Shown here piece by piece: positions 6,766-12,919 of a DNA stretch of 24,232 bases. The position numbers were made by a program, and so were the translations under genes. Position 1 is the first letter of the stretch. Each line of letters starts with the position of its first letter. This DNA is from a virus. The stretch spans positions 1 to 24,232 of IMG/VR virus record IMGVR_UViG_3300030406_005059; one strand, 5' to 3'. Below the pieces are notes generated by a model. The model ran no database searches, was not told where the DNA came from, and worked only from the letters and a program-made list of their open reading frames with translations.

Positions 6766-7605
6766 TCATATTTTGGCTATGAGTGTATTCCATGCGAGTG
6801 GCACCACTGAAGCCACCTGTCCATTTCCAAGGGCTCTAAGTCGGTCCACCCTATGGGCCAGCCCATCAACCACGCGACCCACGTCGGGTTCAGTTTGCCA
6901 CCAACCACTGCGTTTAGTGGCTTGCTGTTGCGGTTGTGCTGAGACGCTCCGCCGTTGTTTGCAGCGTCCTGAGTTGTCGGTGTAGGGTATGTTACTGTAA
7001 TTGCTTTCCCTTCCCTCGTCAGCCCGTCTAGCCTGCCCCGTCGATGTCCGGTCTCTACCAGTCGCGCCAGTGAGTCTGTTGCTGCTTTCTCGCCATCGCT
7101 CGCCAGCGGGGTAGGCCAAGACCCATAGTCTATCTCTCTGGTGAGGTGCGCCGATGGCTGAAGCTGGAAAGCAGTCCCACACTGCATCGTACCCGAGCGC
7201 GGCCAAGCCTCCGAGTACCTGTCCAAAGTAGCCATGAGACCCGGAAAGCAACCCTGGGACGTTTTCCAGCAGGGCAAACCTTGGTCTGACTTCTCCAAGA
7301 ATGCGAACGGTGGCGGGCCAGCCGTCTCGATCGTCTTCTCCGGCGCTTTGTTTTCCTGCAATAGAGAACGGCTGACAGGGGAATCCCGCAGTGACAACAT
7401 CCACGAGTCCACGCCATGGTCGTCCGTCGAACGTGTTGCAGTCGTCCCAGATTGGGAACAGGGGAAGCATGCCGTCTCGCTGCCTTCGTAAGAGCACCTC
7501 TCGACAGTACGGCTCCTTTTCCACGGCGCAGATGGTTCGCCATCCGAGCAAGTGCCCCCCGAGGATTCCCCCACCAGCGCCTGCAAATAATGCCAACTCA
7601 TCCAC
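6766..7605 (-). CDS. C5-cytosine DNA methyltransferase
   Basis: A 279-aa SAM-dependent enzyme that would methylate cytosine at C5 in phage or host DNA, typically to evade restriction. The ordered motifs are all present: FAGAGG (7-12, SAM binding), PCQPFS (76-81, catalytic C77), ENV (114-116), QRDR (156-159) and a terminal RVDRLRALGNGQV (252-264, motifs IX-X). The segment between 165 and 240, where the target-recognition domain should sit, is short and polar, so the specificity cannot be guessed. The start is GTG at 7605, preceded by GAGG seven bases upstream; the frame is closed by a TGA just before it. It overlaps the upstream 56-aa gene by 8 bases. A second full-length open frame overlays almost the whole gene (7601-6777). 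Confidence 0.93.
   Translation of the reverse strand: MDELALFAGAGGGILGGHLLGWRTICAVEKEPYCREVLLRRQRDGMLPLFPIWDDCNTFDGRPWRGLVDVVTAGFPCQPFSIAGKQSAGEDDRDGWPATVRILGEVRPRFALLENVPGLLSGSHGYFGQVLGGLAALGYDAVWDCFPASAIGAPHQRDRLWVLAYPAGERWRESSNRLTGATGRDRTSTGQARRADEGRESNYSNIPYTDNSGRCKQRRSVSAQPQQQATKRSGWWQTEPDVGRVVDGLAHRVDRLRALGNGQVASVVPLAWNTLIAKI
6777..7601 (-). CDS. Overprinted ORF inside the methyltransferase gene (274 aa)
   Basis: A second frame, shifted +1 relative to the methyltransferase, stays open for 274 codons. Its ATG at 7601 overlaps the stop of the upstream 56-aa gene as ATGA, a standard coupling arrangement. The product does not look random. It has CWKTSQGCF (111-119), EAWPRSGTM (131-139), SWPTPLASD (161-169), YPTPTTQDA (205-213) and LNPTWVAWLMGWPIGWTDL (237-255). 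From memory, this same series (WKTSQ, ETWPRSGTM, WPTP, LNPxWVEWLMGxPxGWT) recurs in phage proteins annotated as hypothetical or as methyltransferase-associated. It may therefore be a conserved overlapping gene or a conserved by-product of the methyltransferase frame. No enzyme motif is visible. Translation is not proven. Confidence 0.5.
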   Translation of the reverse strand: MSWHYLQALVGESSGGTCSDGEPSAPWKRSRTVERCSYEGSETACFPCSQSGTTATRSTDDHGVDSWMLSLRDSPVSRSLLQENKAPEKTIETAGPPPFAFLEKSDQGLPCWKTSQGCFPGLMATLDRYSEAWPRSGTMQCGTAFQLQPSAHLTREIDYGSWPTPLASDGEKAATDSLARLVETGHRRGRLDGLTREGKAITVTYPTPTTQDAANNGGASQHNRNSKPLNAVVGGKLNPTWVAWLMGWPIGWTDLEPLEMDRWLQWCHSHGIHS

Positions 7606-7768
7606 TTTTCATCCTCGGTCTATACTCCCCGGTGCCGTCGCAGTCATCGCAGCCGACACCATCGCATCCCCTGCACCAGTTCTCGGCACTCTCGATCGTT
7701 CCTCGAAAGTTGCAGGCGGGACACCCAGACCCAGTGCAGGTTGGGCAGTTGACGTACTCGGCGATCAC
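7598..7768 (-). CDS. 56-aa DnaJ-type zinc mini-protein
   Basis: A short gene that length filters miss. It starts with GTG at 7768, with GAGG seven bases upstream, and ends with a TGA at 7598. It carries four Cys pairs in the DnaJ central-domain style: CPTCTGSG (8-15), CPAC (16-19), CRGCDGVG (32-39) and CDDCDGTG (40-47). This predicts two bound zinc ions. There is no J domain, so it is not a DnaJ chaperone. Its stop overlaps the ATG of the overprinted ORF (ATGA) and its last codons overlap the methyltransferase GTG, so three reading frames are in use within 8 bases. A nucleic-acid or protein-binding adaptor role is a guess. Confidence 0.8.
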   Translation of the reverse strand: MIAEYVNCPTCTGSGCPACNFRGTIESAENWCRGCDGVGCDDCDGTGEYRPRMKSG

Positions 7769-7821
7769 GGATAAACCTCATTCACGGTGGTTACCTCTCT
7801 CTTTCTGCCGTTAGTTCTTCG

Positions 7822-7854
7822 GGAAGGCGTCGCCATGTGCGGCGCTTTCCTTTT
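7822..7854 (+). terminator. Terminator-like hairpin on the + strand
   Basis: An 11-bp stem (7822-7832 with 7840-7850, including two G-T wobble pairs) closes a 7-base loop and is followed by TTTT at 7851-7854. Read on the + strand it resembles an intrinsic terminator. It lies 1.1 kb past the last late gene, antisense to the early operon, and could stop late read-through. It also sits in the spacer upstream of the 56-aa gene on the - strand, where it has no U-run and could act as an mRNA structure instead. Confidence 0.45.
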
Positions 7855-7978
7855 ATGGGGTCGTTATAAAGCGCTGTCTGAGTTCCCGAAGGCGGGGCAG
7901 AGCCCATGCTCCCTCGTCGCTTTCGATCAGCTTAGTCAGGGCGATGGTGGTGTTGAGCGCCTCATACACCAGATCCAT
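7853..7978 (-). CDS. 41-aa early protein of unknown function
   Basis: The open frame extends up to 8143, but its first 55 codons overlap the 100-aa gene and read like a Ser/Thr-rich shadow frame. I therefore place the start at the ATG at 7978, preceded closely by AGGTGG. The product (MDLVYEALNTTIALTKLIES, then LPRLRELRQRF) is a short helical pair of the kind seen in many small phage early proteins. It overlaps the end of the preceding gene by 17 bases, consistent with coupling. The start is uncertain and the function unknown. Confidence 0.55.
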   Translation of the reverse strand: MDLVYEALNTTIALTKLIESDEGAWALPRLRELRQRFITTP

Positions 7979-8264
7979 CTCCACCTGATTTAGGGCGATG
8001 CACGAGAGATCGGACGTGCTCCCGTAACTGAAGGATTTCAATCTCTCGTTTATCAAGTTCTGCGCGTCGCTGCTTTGCGTGTTTCCGCAGAATCCTGATG
8101 GTATCGTTGAGGTCTTTGACTCGTTCTTTGTGTCTTTGCTCATGTCGGTCCAGTTTCTTTGCTGTTCGTATTAGCTCAGTTTGTATTCGCTTCCGGTCCC
8201 GGCAGGTCTTACAGGGAACGTAGTCGGGATCGTTAAACTTGAGGTGCTTGCTCATGGTCATCAT
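7962..8264 (-). CDS. Helical basic early protein with one CxxC
   Basis: A 100-aa protein. A GAGGAG ribosome site lies 10 bases before the ATG at 8264; ATGs at 8261 and 8255 are also in frame, so the N-terminus may be a few residues shorter. It has a single CKTC (18-21), then about 70 residues of charged helix rich in Arg, Lys and Glu, compatible with a coiled coil, and a Gly-rich end. A lone CxxC could complete a zinc site in a dimer. I cannot assign a function. Confidence 0.65.
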   Translation of the reverse strand: MMTMSKHLKFNDPDYVPCKTCRDRKRIQTELIRTAKKLDRHEQRHKERVKDLNDTIRILRKHAKQRRAELDKREIEILQLREHVRSLVHRPKSGGDGSGV

Positions 8265-8400
8265 TCATAGGGTTCTCCTCCTTGCCCCCGAAGAAGAGGA
8301 GGGGCTCCCCTGGCTCACCGCAGTCAGTACACTTGATGGCTCCAAAGTATATGTTCCCACAGGCTACACAGGCTCTGTGGATAAACTCACTAACTCTCAT
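8233..8400 (-). CDS. 55-aa C4 zinc-ribbon mini-protein
   Basis: The open frame extends to 8478, but the upstream part overlaps the RuvC-like gene. The ATG at 8400 has a GGAGG about 10 bases upstream and overlaps the RuvC stop by 11 bases, the usual spacing in this operon. The core is CVACG (11-15) and CTDCGEPGEP (24-33), a four-cysteine zinc ribbon with a 9-residue spacing. The tail is acidic. It probably binds nucleic acid or a protein partner; no enzymatic motif is present. Confidence 0.65.
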   Translation of the reverse strand: MRVSEFIHRACVACGNIYFGAIKCTDCGEPGEPLLFFGGKEENPMNDDHEQAPQV

Positions 8401-8929
8401 CACGAAGCATCCTCCGAGCCATCTTAAACGAGGTGTGCTCACTGCATGCCAGAGCCACCGCCATAGCGTCAGCCACATGATTCCGCTGCGTTTTGGCTAC
8501 CCGATCGAGCCATTCGCCTGCGCCTGATATGCGGTCTTTGACTCTCTCTTCGACCAGTGCTTTCGATGCCGTCTTCATGCCGCAGAGCCTGTCCTTCACG
8601 TCCACGGGGGAGATCTGGATGATGGGTACCTCCAGCAGAGCGGTGCCGATTGCACCCCATGCCATGGCGACTGCCCGGTCAGCGTTGGCGTGCCTTGTCC
8701 AGGACATCGCCTCGCAGGCCACGAAGGACGGGGCGAACAAGCCCTCGATCTTCTCCAGGCTCTGAGCGATCCTCTGGATTCGGTACAGGTTGTCATCGTG
8801 CTTGGACTGGATGGGGTCTCGCTTGGTTTTGATGAGTCCCGCACTCTTGCAGGCTGGACCATCATCCCCAAAGGAGATGACAGCCCAGCCCATAGAGGCG
8901 AAACCGGGATCGATTCCTAGAACGTGCAT
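8390..8929 (-). CDS. RuvC-like Holliday-junction resolvase
   Basis: A 179-aa RNase H-fold nuclease. The acidic active site is visible: GIDPG (5-9, D7), ACEAMS (71-76, E73) and the terminal NHVADAMAVA (150-159, H151 and D154). The length matches bacterial and phage RuvC proteins. It would resolve branched DNA before packaging or during recombination-dependent replication. The ATG overlaps the SSB stop (TGATG), so the two are translated together. Family assignment is firm; substrate preference is not readable. Confidence 0.92.
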   Translation of the reverse strand: MHVLGIDPGFASMGWAVISFGDDGPACKSAGLIKTKRDPIQSKHDDNLYRIQRIAQSLEKIEGLFAPSFVACEAMSWTRHANADRAVAMAWGAIGTALLEVPIIQISPVDVKDRLCGMKTASKALVEERVKDRISGAGEWLDRVAKTQRNHVADAMAVALACSEHTSFKMARRMLRDES

Positions 8930-9336
8930 CAGAACGGAATCCCTTCTGGAACAGGGGTGTCCGAGCCGAACCGCCCGCTGCTGTAGCCTCCGCCACCGCT
9001 GCCACCAGGGTCATCCCCCTTGATGGTCCGAGCCTTGGCGTGGAAGTCCCGCACCTTGACCTCCATGACCTTGCGGTCGTTGCCGTCCCTGTCGGTATAG
9101 GATCGCTGCACCAAGCGTCCGCCCACCTCGACGAAGGTGCCCTTCTGGCAGATCCGGGCAGCGTATTCGGCATCCCTGCCCCAGAGCACCAGATCGATGA
9201 ACATGGCGTCCTCGTCCTGGCCGTAGCCGTTGTTGGCGATCCGCAGGTTGCAGACTGCCGTGCCTTTGTTGGTGTGACGCACCTCTGGGGTGCTTACGAG
9301 ATTGCCCGATAGGGCGATGATGTTGAGATCAGCCAT
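8929..9336 (-). CDS. ssb: Single-stranded DNA-binding protein
   Basis: A 135-aa OB-fold protein. I take the ATG at 9336, which has a perfect AAGGAGG site six bases upstream; the frame is open further upstream but overlaps the annealing-protein gene. The OB-fold runs from LNIIALSGNL through FIDLVLWGRDAEYAARICQK and GGRLVQRSYTDRDGNDR. A Gly/Ser-rich linker leads to a tip ending in GIPF, which keeps the hydrophobic end used by bacterial SSBs to recruit partners but is less acidic. It sits between the annealing protein and the resolvase, as expected for a recombination module. Confidence 0.95.
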   Translation of the reverse strand: MADLNIIALSGNLVSTPEVRHTNKGTAVCNLRIANNGYGQDEDAMFIDLVLWGRDAEYAARICQKGTFVEVGGRLVQRSYTDRDGNDRKVMEVKVRDFHAKARTIKGDDPGGSGGGGYSSGRFGSDTPVPEGIPF

Positions 9337-9337
9337 C

Positions 9338-10009
9338 TCAGTCCTCCTTTTCCATTGCCTGCTTGTAGGCTTCATCGAGGTTGTTGTCGCTGGTGTTGAG
9401 CATCGCCTTGCGTCCCTGCCAGAGCATCTGGAGCGACTGGCGGTGGACAGGGGAGATCGCCCCGGAGTTGAGAGCCGACTTGATAGCATCTGCCACCATC
9501 ATCAGTTCGTCCACGTCCGAAGCGCCCTCGATGCGAGCCCTGAGGTCATCGACAGCGTTTGCCGTGTCCTCCTGGGCAGGCTTCTCATCGATGCTCCAGA
9601 CTGGCTTGCCGTCCTTGATGTCAGCCACATCTTGGTCGGTGTAGACGTGACCAGCCAGCCCCACTAGCTTGAGGATGACCCGATCCTTGGCCCGCTTCTC
9701 TGCCATGGCGAAGAAGTAGGCGTTCTTGTTATTCGAGGGGGTCGCCTCGCCAAAGGACCAGGCAGAGCGGTCGCCCATGGTGCCCCGAACGAGGATCACC
9801 GCCTCTTTCTTGGGGACATCGCAGTGGATGACCTCGGGCATCTCCAGAGTGACACCAGCAACGTGTCCGATCTCTTCAACCCACCGGCTGTAGATGATCC
9901 AGGTGCCGTGACAATCCCAGAGGATGTCTTGCTTCTTCGGGTCGAGCCCGAACTTGTTGAGAAGGTCCAGCGTGTGCTGGGGGATGTTCGCCTGTCGGTT
10001 TCGTCGCAT
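9338..10009 (-). CDS. Candidate single-strand annealing / recombination protein
   Basis: A 223-aa protein with an AGGA ribosome site and an ATG at 10009. The first 130 residues look like a folded domain ending in NAYFFAMAEKRAKDRVILKL (97-116) and VGLAG. This resembles the A-x-K-RA-x-x-R signature of phage single-strand annealing proteins (Erf/Sak/Rad52-like groups), but I cannot place it in one family. The C-terminal 90 residues are acidic and helical, typical of a partner-binding tail. The strongest support is context: exonuclease upstream, SSB and resolvase downstream, as in Red-type systems. The stop lies two bases from the SSB start. Confidence 0.6.
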   Translation of the reverse strand: MRRNRQANIPQHTLDLLNKFGLDPKKQDILWDCHGTWIIYSRWVEEIGHVAGVTLEMPEVIHCDVPKKEAVILVRGTMGDRSAWSFGEATPSNNKNAYFFAMAEKRAKDRVILKLVGLAGHVYTDQDVADIKDGKPVWSIDEKPAQEDTANAVDDLRARIEGASDVDELMMVADAIKSALNSGAISPVHRQSLQMLWQGRKAMLNTSDNNLDEAYKQAMEKED

Positions 10010-10027
10010 GACTTTCCTTTCTATGTG

Positions 10028-10789
10028 TCAGATGATGACAGGTTCTGGGGAGTAGGACGGAAAAGCGTCCTCTTGCAAAGTATCGTGTAGAACGGCGCAG
10101 CCTTTGAACTCATCGATGGCTCGACGGTACATGTCCCGCCCCTCGCTCATCAGCTTCCCGCTCATCTTGTAGACAGCCACCTCGTGAGTGCCACCGGTTT
10201 CCACGGCGATGATGTAGGCATCCTTTACGCCTGCCCCGTCCCGGTAGAAAGCCATCTGCCCGTGGTAGCCGTAGCGGTAGATGGATCGCCTGAACTGTTC
10301 AGGGCTGGCATCGGCGCAGGTCTTCAGGTCGATCACTGCGCTCTCCGTGATCATATCCATGCGCCCCCGACAGGGTACACCCAGCATATCCCAGACGACT
10401 GTGGTCTCCCGCTGCAGGGTTGGGTCCAGGCTCAACTTGGCGAAGAAGGTGTGATGGCAGACGTTCGCAGCGATCGCCACCGCCTCATCGTAGTCGTCCT
10501 GCTTGATGATCTGGCGCTTGCCTGCCTGCTGGACGAACCGATCCCACTCCTCCCGTCCAGGCTTGGTGCGCCTGTTGATGTCAGGGGCAACCACGTACTC
10601 AGACGAGAACTTGTGAGGCTCCAGGGTTAGCAGGTGGACCAGAGAGCCCCGTCGCATGGCTGGCGTGGGGGCTGGCTGCATCCCCAGCACATAAGCGTTG
10701 TAGGCGTGCCTCCAGGACTTCTGGAGCCCCATCTTGAGGAAGGACCAGTTCGCCCGCTCTAGTGGGCTGATATTATAGTAGCTATCCAA
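10028..10789 (-). CDS. PD-(D/E)XK exonuclease, RecE/Cas4-like (DUF3799-type)
   Basis: A 253-aa nuclease. The active-site order is RGSLVH (47-52), CRGRMDMI (140-147, D145), VIDLKTC (152-158, D154 and K156) and GYHGQMAFY (174-182), the RecB/RecE/Cas4 pattern. It probably degrades one strand of double-stranded DNA to load the annealing protein encoded next. The start is TTG at 10789, with AGGAGG eight bases upstream; no ATG or GTG fits, and the N-terminus (YYNISPLERANWSFLKM) is the expected lead-in to this fold. It overlaps the upstream membrane-protein gene by 8 bases. Confidence 0.88.
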   Translation of the reverse strand: MDSYYNISPLERANWSFLKMGLQKSWRHAYNAYVLGMQPAPTPAMRRGSLVHLLTLEPHKFSSEYVVAPDINRRTKPGREEWDRFVQQAGKRQIIKQDDYDEAVAIAANVCHHTFFAKLSLDPTLQRETTVVWDMLGVPCRGRMDMITESAVIDLKTCADASPEQFRRSIYRYGYHGQMAFYRDGAGVKDAYIIAVETGGTHEVAVYKMSGKLMSEGRDMYRRAIDEFKGCAVLHDTLQEDAFPSYSPEPVII

Positions 10790-11057
10790 GGTCCCGCCCT
10801 CCTAGTTTGGTGATCGCATCGCTCACCCGCTTTGCGGAGAGGAGTTTGTACTCTTCGACCCTGGCTTGGATCTCAGCGTCAGTGCGCTTGCGCCACCTGC
10901 GGTAGCTGATGACCTCATAGCCCCAGAGGTAGGCGAGAGTGCAAAGGATGACGACCAGGCTGATCCAGTGGGGACCCCTAGCACCGACGGCGAGCGCCAG
11001 TGCAGGGTATCCCAGGAACAGAGTGATCGAGACCATTTGAAGTTGTCGCAGGCTCAT
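10782..11057 (-). CDS. Two-span membrane protein of unknown function
   Basis: A 91-aa protein with hydrophobic segments at about 8-24 (MVSITLFLGYPALALAV) and 31-48 (WISLVVILCTLAYLWGY), followed by a charged helix of about 40 residues. The ATG lies inside the end of the preceding gene (4-base overlap) and its stop overlaps the exonuclease TTG, so it is embedded in the early operon. Early phage membrane proteins often alter host membrane processes or block superinfection, but nothing here shows which. Confidence 0.7.
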   Translation of the reverse strand: MSLRQLQMVSITLFLGYPALALAVGARGPHWISLVVILCTLAYLWGYEVISYRRWRKRTDAEIQARVEEYKLLSAKRVSDAITKLGGRDLG

Positions 11058-11461
11058 TGCGTCACCTCCTCAAGTGGTGATCCCAGCAGGCGCATTGCCT
11101 TGGGGAAGTTCTGGCGCTCGTCCTTGATCTTGCGGCACCAGATCATCAGTTTGCTGTTCTTCACCGCAGCGTGTGCAGCATCGAAGAACTCCCTCCCGTC
11201 GATAATGTCATGAAAATAGTTATCGGGTTCTCCATCATCGCACTGCCGATCGAACTGCATCCGGCTGTCAATCTGCCGCTCGCAAAGACCCTCGCTCTTC
11301 AGTCGCGCATATTCGGCGAGTGCATTCTCGATGAACATATTCTCGGACGATCCAAGCACCCTCTTAGTGCAGAGTTCGTAACCGCAAGACTTCAGCGCGT
11401 CCCGCATCTCATCCAGGGGCATGCCACCTTTGGCTGCCTTCAACATTGCATCCCAGAGCAT
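11054..11461 (-). CDS. Hypothetical 135-aa early protein
   Basis: I do not recognise it. The ATG overlaps the preceding stop (TAATG) after GGAGGTGAG, a convincing start. The product is mixed and helical, with a polar middle (MQFDRQCDDGEPDNYFHD) and four scattered cysteines that form no CxxC pair. There is no membrane segment. Operon position between a DNA-binding protein and a membrane protein gives no clear clue. Confidence 0.7.
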   Translation of the reverse strand: MLWDAMLKAAKGGMPLDEMRDALKSCGYELCTKRVLGSSENMFIENALAEYARLKSEGLCERQIDSRMQFDRQCDDGEPDNYFHDIIDGREFFDAAHAAVKNSKLMIWCRKIKDERQNFPKAMRLLGSPLEEVTQ

Positions 11462-12027
11462 TACTCACCTCCTCTTGTGGCGATCCGGTACTCCATCGCC
11501 TCTTTGTATTGATCGAAAGCCTTGGTGGCCTTGGTGATCTGCTCCAGGACTTCAGGCCAAACGAGACCGAGAACCTCCACGCTATCGGCGCAGTGCCCAC
11601 CGGGAACGTCGCCCAGCATCTCCCGACTGATGATCCCGAACTGATTGCCCACGGCGGTGAGCGTGTCAGCCAGCGCCTGAGCGTCGGGGTCGATCACGGG
11701 GCGTGGTGGGGCTACGTCAAACTCGACGGACACATACACGCCAGCCTTGCGCCCGCTGCGGGTCTTGCGCCTCGCCCTGGCACCGGTCTCGGTGTATGCC
11801 TTGACGACCAAGCCCATCTGCTCAAGGCGATGGCGAGCACTGCTCAGAGTCTGATGAGAGATGCCGAGTGCAGCCTCCGCCTCATCATCGGTGCTGCCGT
11901 AGGGTCCAAGCCCTGCGATGTGGTCCAGCACCTTGCTATCGATCTTGTTCGGATCGATCGAAAGCATAGCGTCATGGCTAATCTTGGCTGCGCTATTCGG
12001 TTCTAAGGGTTTCTTCTTCTTGCACAT
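11461..12027 (-). CDS. Winged-helix DNA-binding protein, possible early regulator or origin binder
   Basis: A 188-aa protein with an AGGAGG site nine bases before the ATG at 12027. Residues about 32-100 have the winged helix-turn-helix layout: VLDHIAGLGPYGSTDDEAEA, then LGISHQTLSSARHRLEQMG as the recognition region and a basic wing (RARRKTRSGRKAG). The remainder is helical. Similar phage proteins act as regulators or replication-initiation factors. It overlaps the preceding helix-turn-helix gene by 35 bases. It is one of two candidates for the factor that binds the CTGCCA palindromes. Confidence 0.75.
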   Translation of the reverse strand: MCKKKKPLEPNSAAKISHDAMLSIDPNKIDSKVLDHIAGLGPYGSTDDEAEAALGISHQTLSSARHRLEQMGLVVKAYTETGARARRKTRSGRKAGVYVSVEFDVAPPRPVIDPDAQALADTLTAVGNQFGIISREMLGDVPGGHCADSVEVLGLVWPEVLEQITKATKAFDQYKEAMEYRIATRGGE

Positions 12028-12433
12028 GTGACGATTCCTCCTCGTCGTTGGTGGGCACTTCTTTGTGCCTGTTGAGAGTGTTTGACAGCGCGTCTCTTGC
12101 CTCGGCGCTGGTCATATCCTCGTTTAAAGCGAGCCTGCCCAAGTCCTCAGTCGGGACGGGTGCCAGGTCTCTGATGATCCGGTGAACATAGGAAGCGGTC
12201 TTGCCATACCTTCTGACTAGTTCGCCTGCGCTTGTCCCGGTGCGATGCTCGAAGACGAGCCGACACTTTTCCCTGGGGTCGAGCCTCGGCGTCTTGCTCT
12301 GCCTCTGTGGGTCAGGTGCTCCGACGTAAACCCAAGCCCCGCTCTTGATGCCTTGCGCCACCATGCGAGCCTGTATCTGGGAGACCAGATCGGGGCATAG
12401 CTCACGCGCCTTGTGACGTGGTACGCTCACCAT
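11993..12433 (-). CDS. Helix-turn-helix DNA-binding protein
   Basis: A 146-aa protein. GAGGAGG lies about 10 bases upstream of the ATG at 12433, which overlaps the preceding stop by 7 bases. Residues 66-90 read as a simple helix-turn-helix: GTSAGELVRRYGKTASYVHR. The C-terminus is strongly acidic (NDEEESSHVQEEE). The N-terminal third has no recognisable domain. It could be a transcriptional regulator acting on the palindromes at 15853-15899 and 19528-19544, or a replication protein; this is only inference from fold and operon. Confidence 0.7.
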   Translation of the reverse strand: MVSVPRHKARELCPDLVSQIQARMVAQGIKSGAWVYVGAPDPQRQSKTPRLDPREKCRLVFEHRTGTSAGELVRRYGKTASYVHRIIRDLAPVPTEDLGRLALNEDMTSAEARDALSNTLNRHKEVPTNDEEESSHVQEEETLRTE

Positions 12434-12690
12434 GATGGCTCGTCCTCCTCATAGCCCTTGCCGTCGCAGCTAGGGCAGGTGCATGGGTCGCCCCCGTCCT
12501 CATCGGTCAGCACCTTGGCGCCTTCGCACTCAAAGCAGGGCGACACAGGGACGGAGCCCTCGCCATGACATCGAAGGCAATCGCCTTCTGCTTGGTTCCC
12601 GTTGCGGTCCCATCCGTAGCTGTAAAGAACCGTTCTTGCCCCGTCGCAGTCGGGGCAGATGATGGTCTCCGGTACCTCGATTTTAGCCAT
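12427..12690 (-). CDS. 87-aa DnaJ-type zinc-finger protein without a J domain
   Basis: Four CxxC units in the DnaJ central-domain style are spread over the whole protein: CPDCDGAR (12-19), CLRCHGEG (38-45), CFECEGAK (52-59) and CPSCDGKG (72-79), with one extra Cys at 70. Two zinc ions would be bound. There is no HPD-containing J domain. An AGAGG ribosome site precedes the ATG. Such isolated modules in phages may bind protein or nucleic acid; the target is unknown. It is the second DnaJ-like mini-protein in the operon (the other is at 7598-7768). Confidence 0.85.
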   Translation of the reverse strand: MAKIEVPETIICPDCDGARTVLYSYGWDRNGNQAEGDCLRCHGEGSVPVSPCFECEGAKVLTDEDGGDPCTCPSCDGKGYEEDEPSW

Positions 12691-12784
12691 TGTCTCACCT
12701 CTCTCAGGGCTGCCCTAGCAGGCAAAGGTTCACCCTGTCAAGGGCTCGCCTTGTGCCTTTCAGGGCTCGCCGTTCCTCGTTTGT

Positions 12785-12919
12785 TCACAGTCTGCCGATC
12801 AATGCGCCTGCTACCATGCCAGCCAGGAAACCGGCAGCCACAGCGCGCAAGGTCCAATTGTAAAGATCCCATCGGCACCATCGCCGCCAGGGTGCGAGCC
12901 TTGCCATTCGCCTGCTCAT
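12785..12919 (-). CDS. 44-aa small membrane protein
   Basis: The open frame reaches 13003, but the upstream part overlaps the zinc-ribbon gene. The ATG at 12919 overlaps that gene's stop as ATGA, so I place the start there. The product has an Arg/Trp-rich N-terminus (RRMARLAPWRRWCRW) and one membrane segment (AVAAGFLAGMVAGALIG, about 26-42). The topology would be N-terminus in the cytoplasm. The function is unknown. About 94 bases without a gene follow. Confidence 0.55.
   Translation of the reverse strand: MSRRMARLAPWRRWCRWDLYNWTLRAVAAGFLAGMVAGALIGRL

Noticed and set aside
7979-8143. N-terminal extension of the 41-aa gene
   Set aside because: It overlaps the 100-aa gene, is Ser/Thr-rich and has no ribosome site at 8143.
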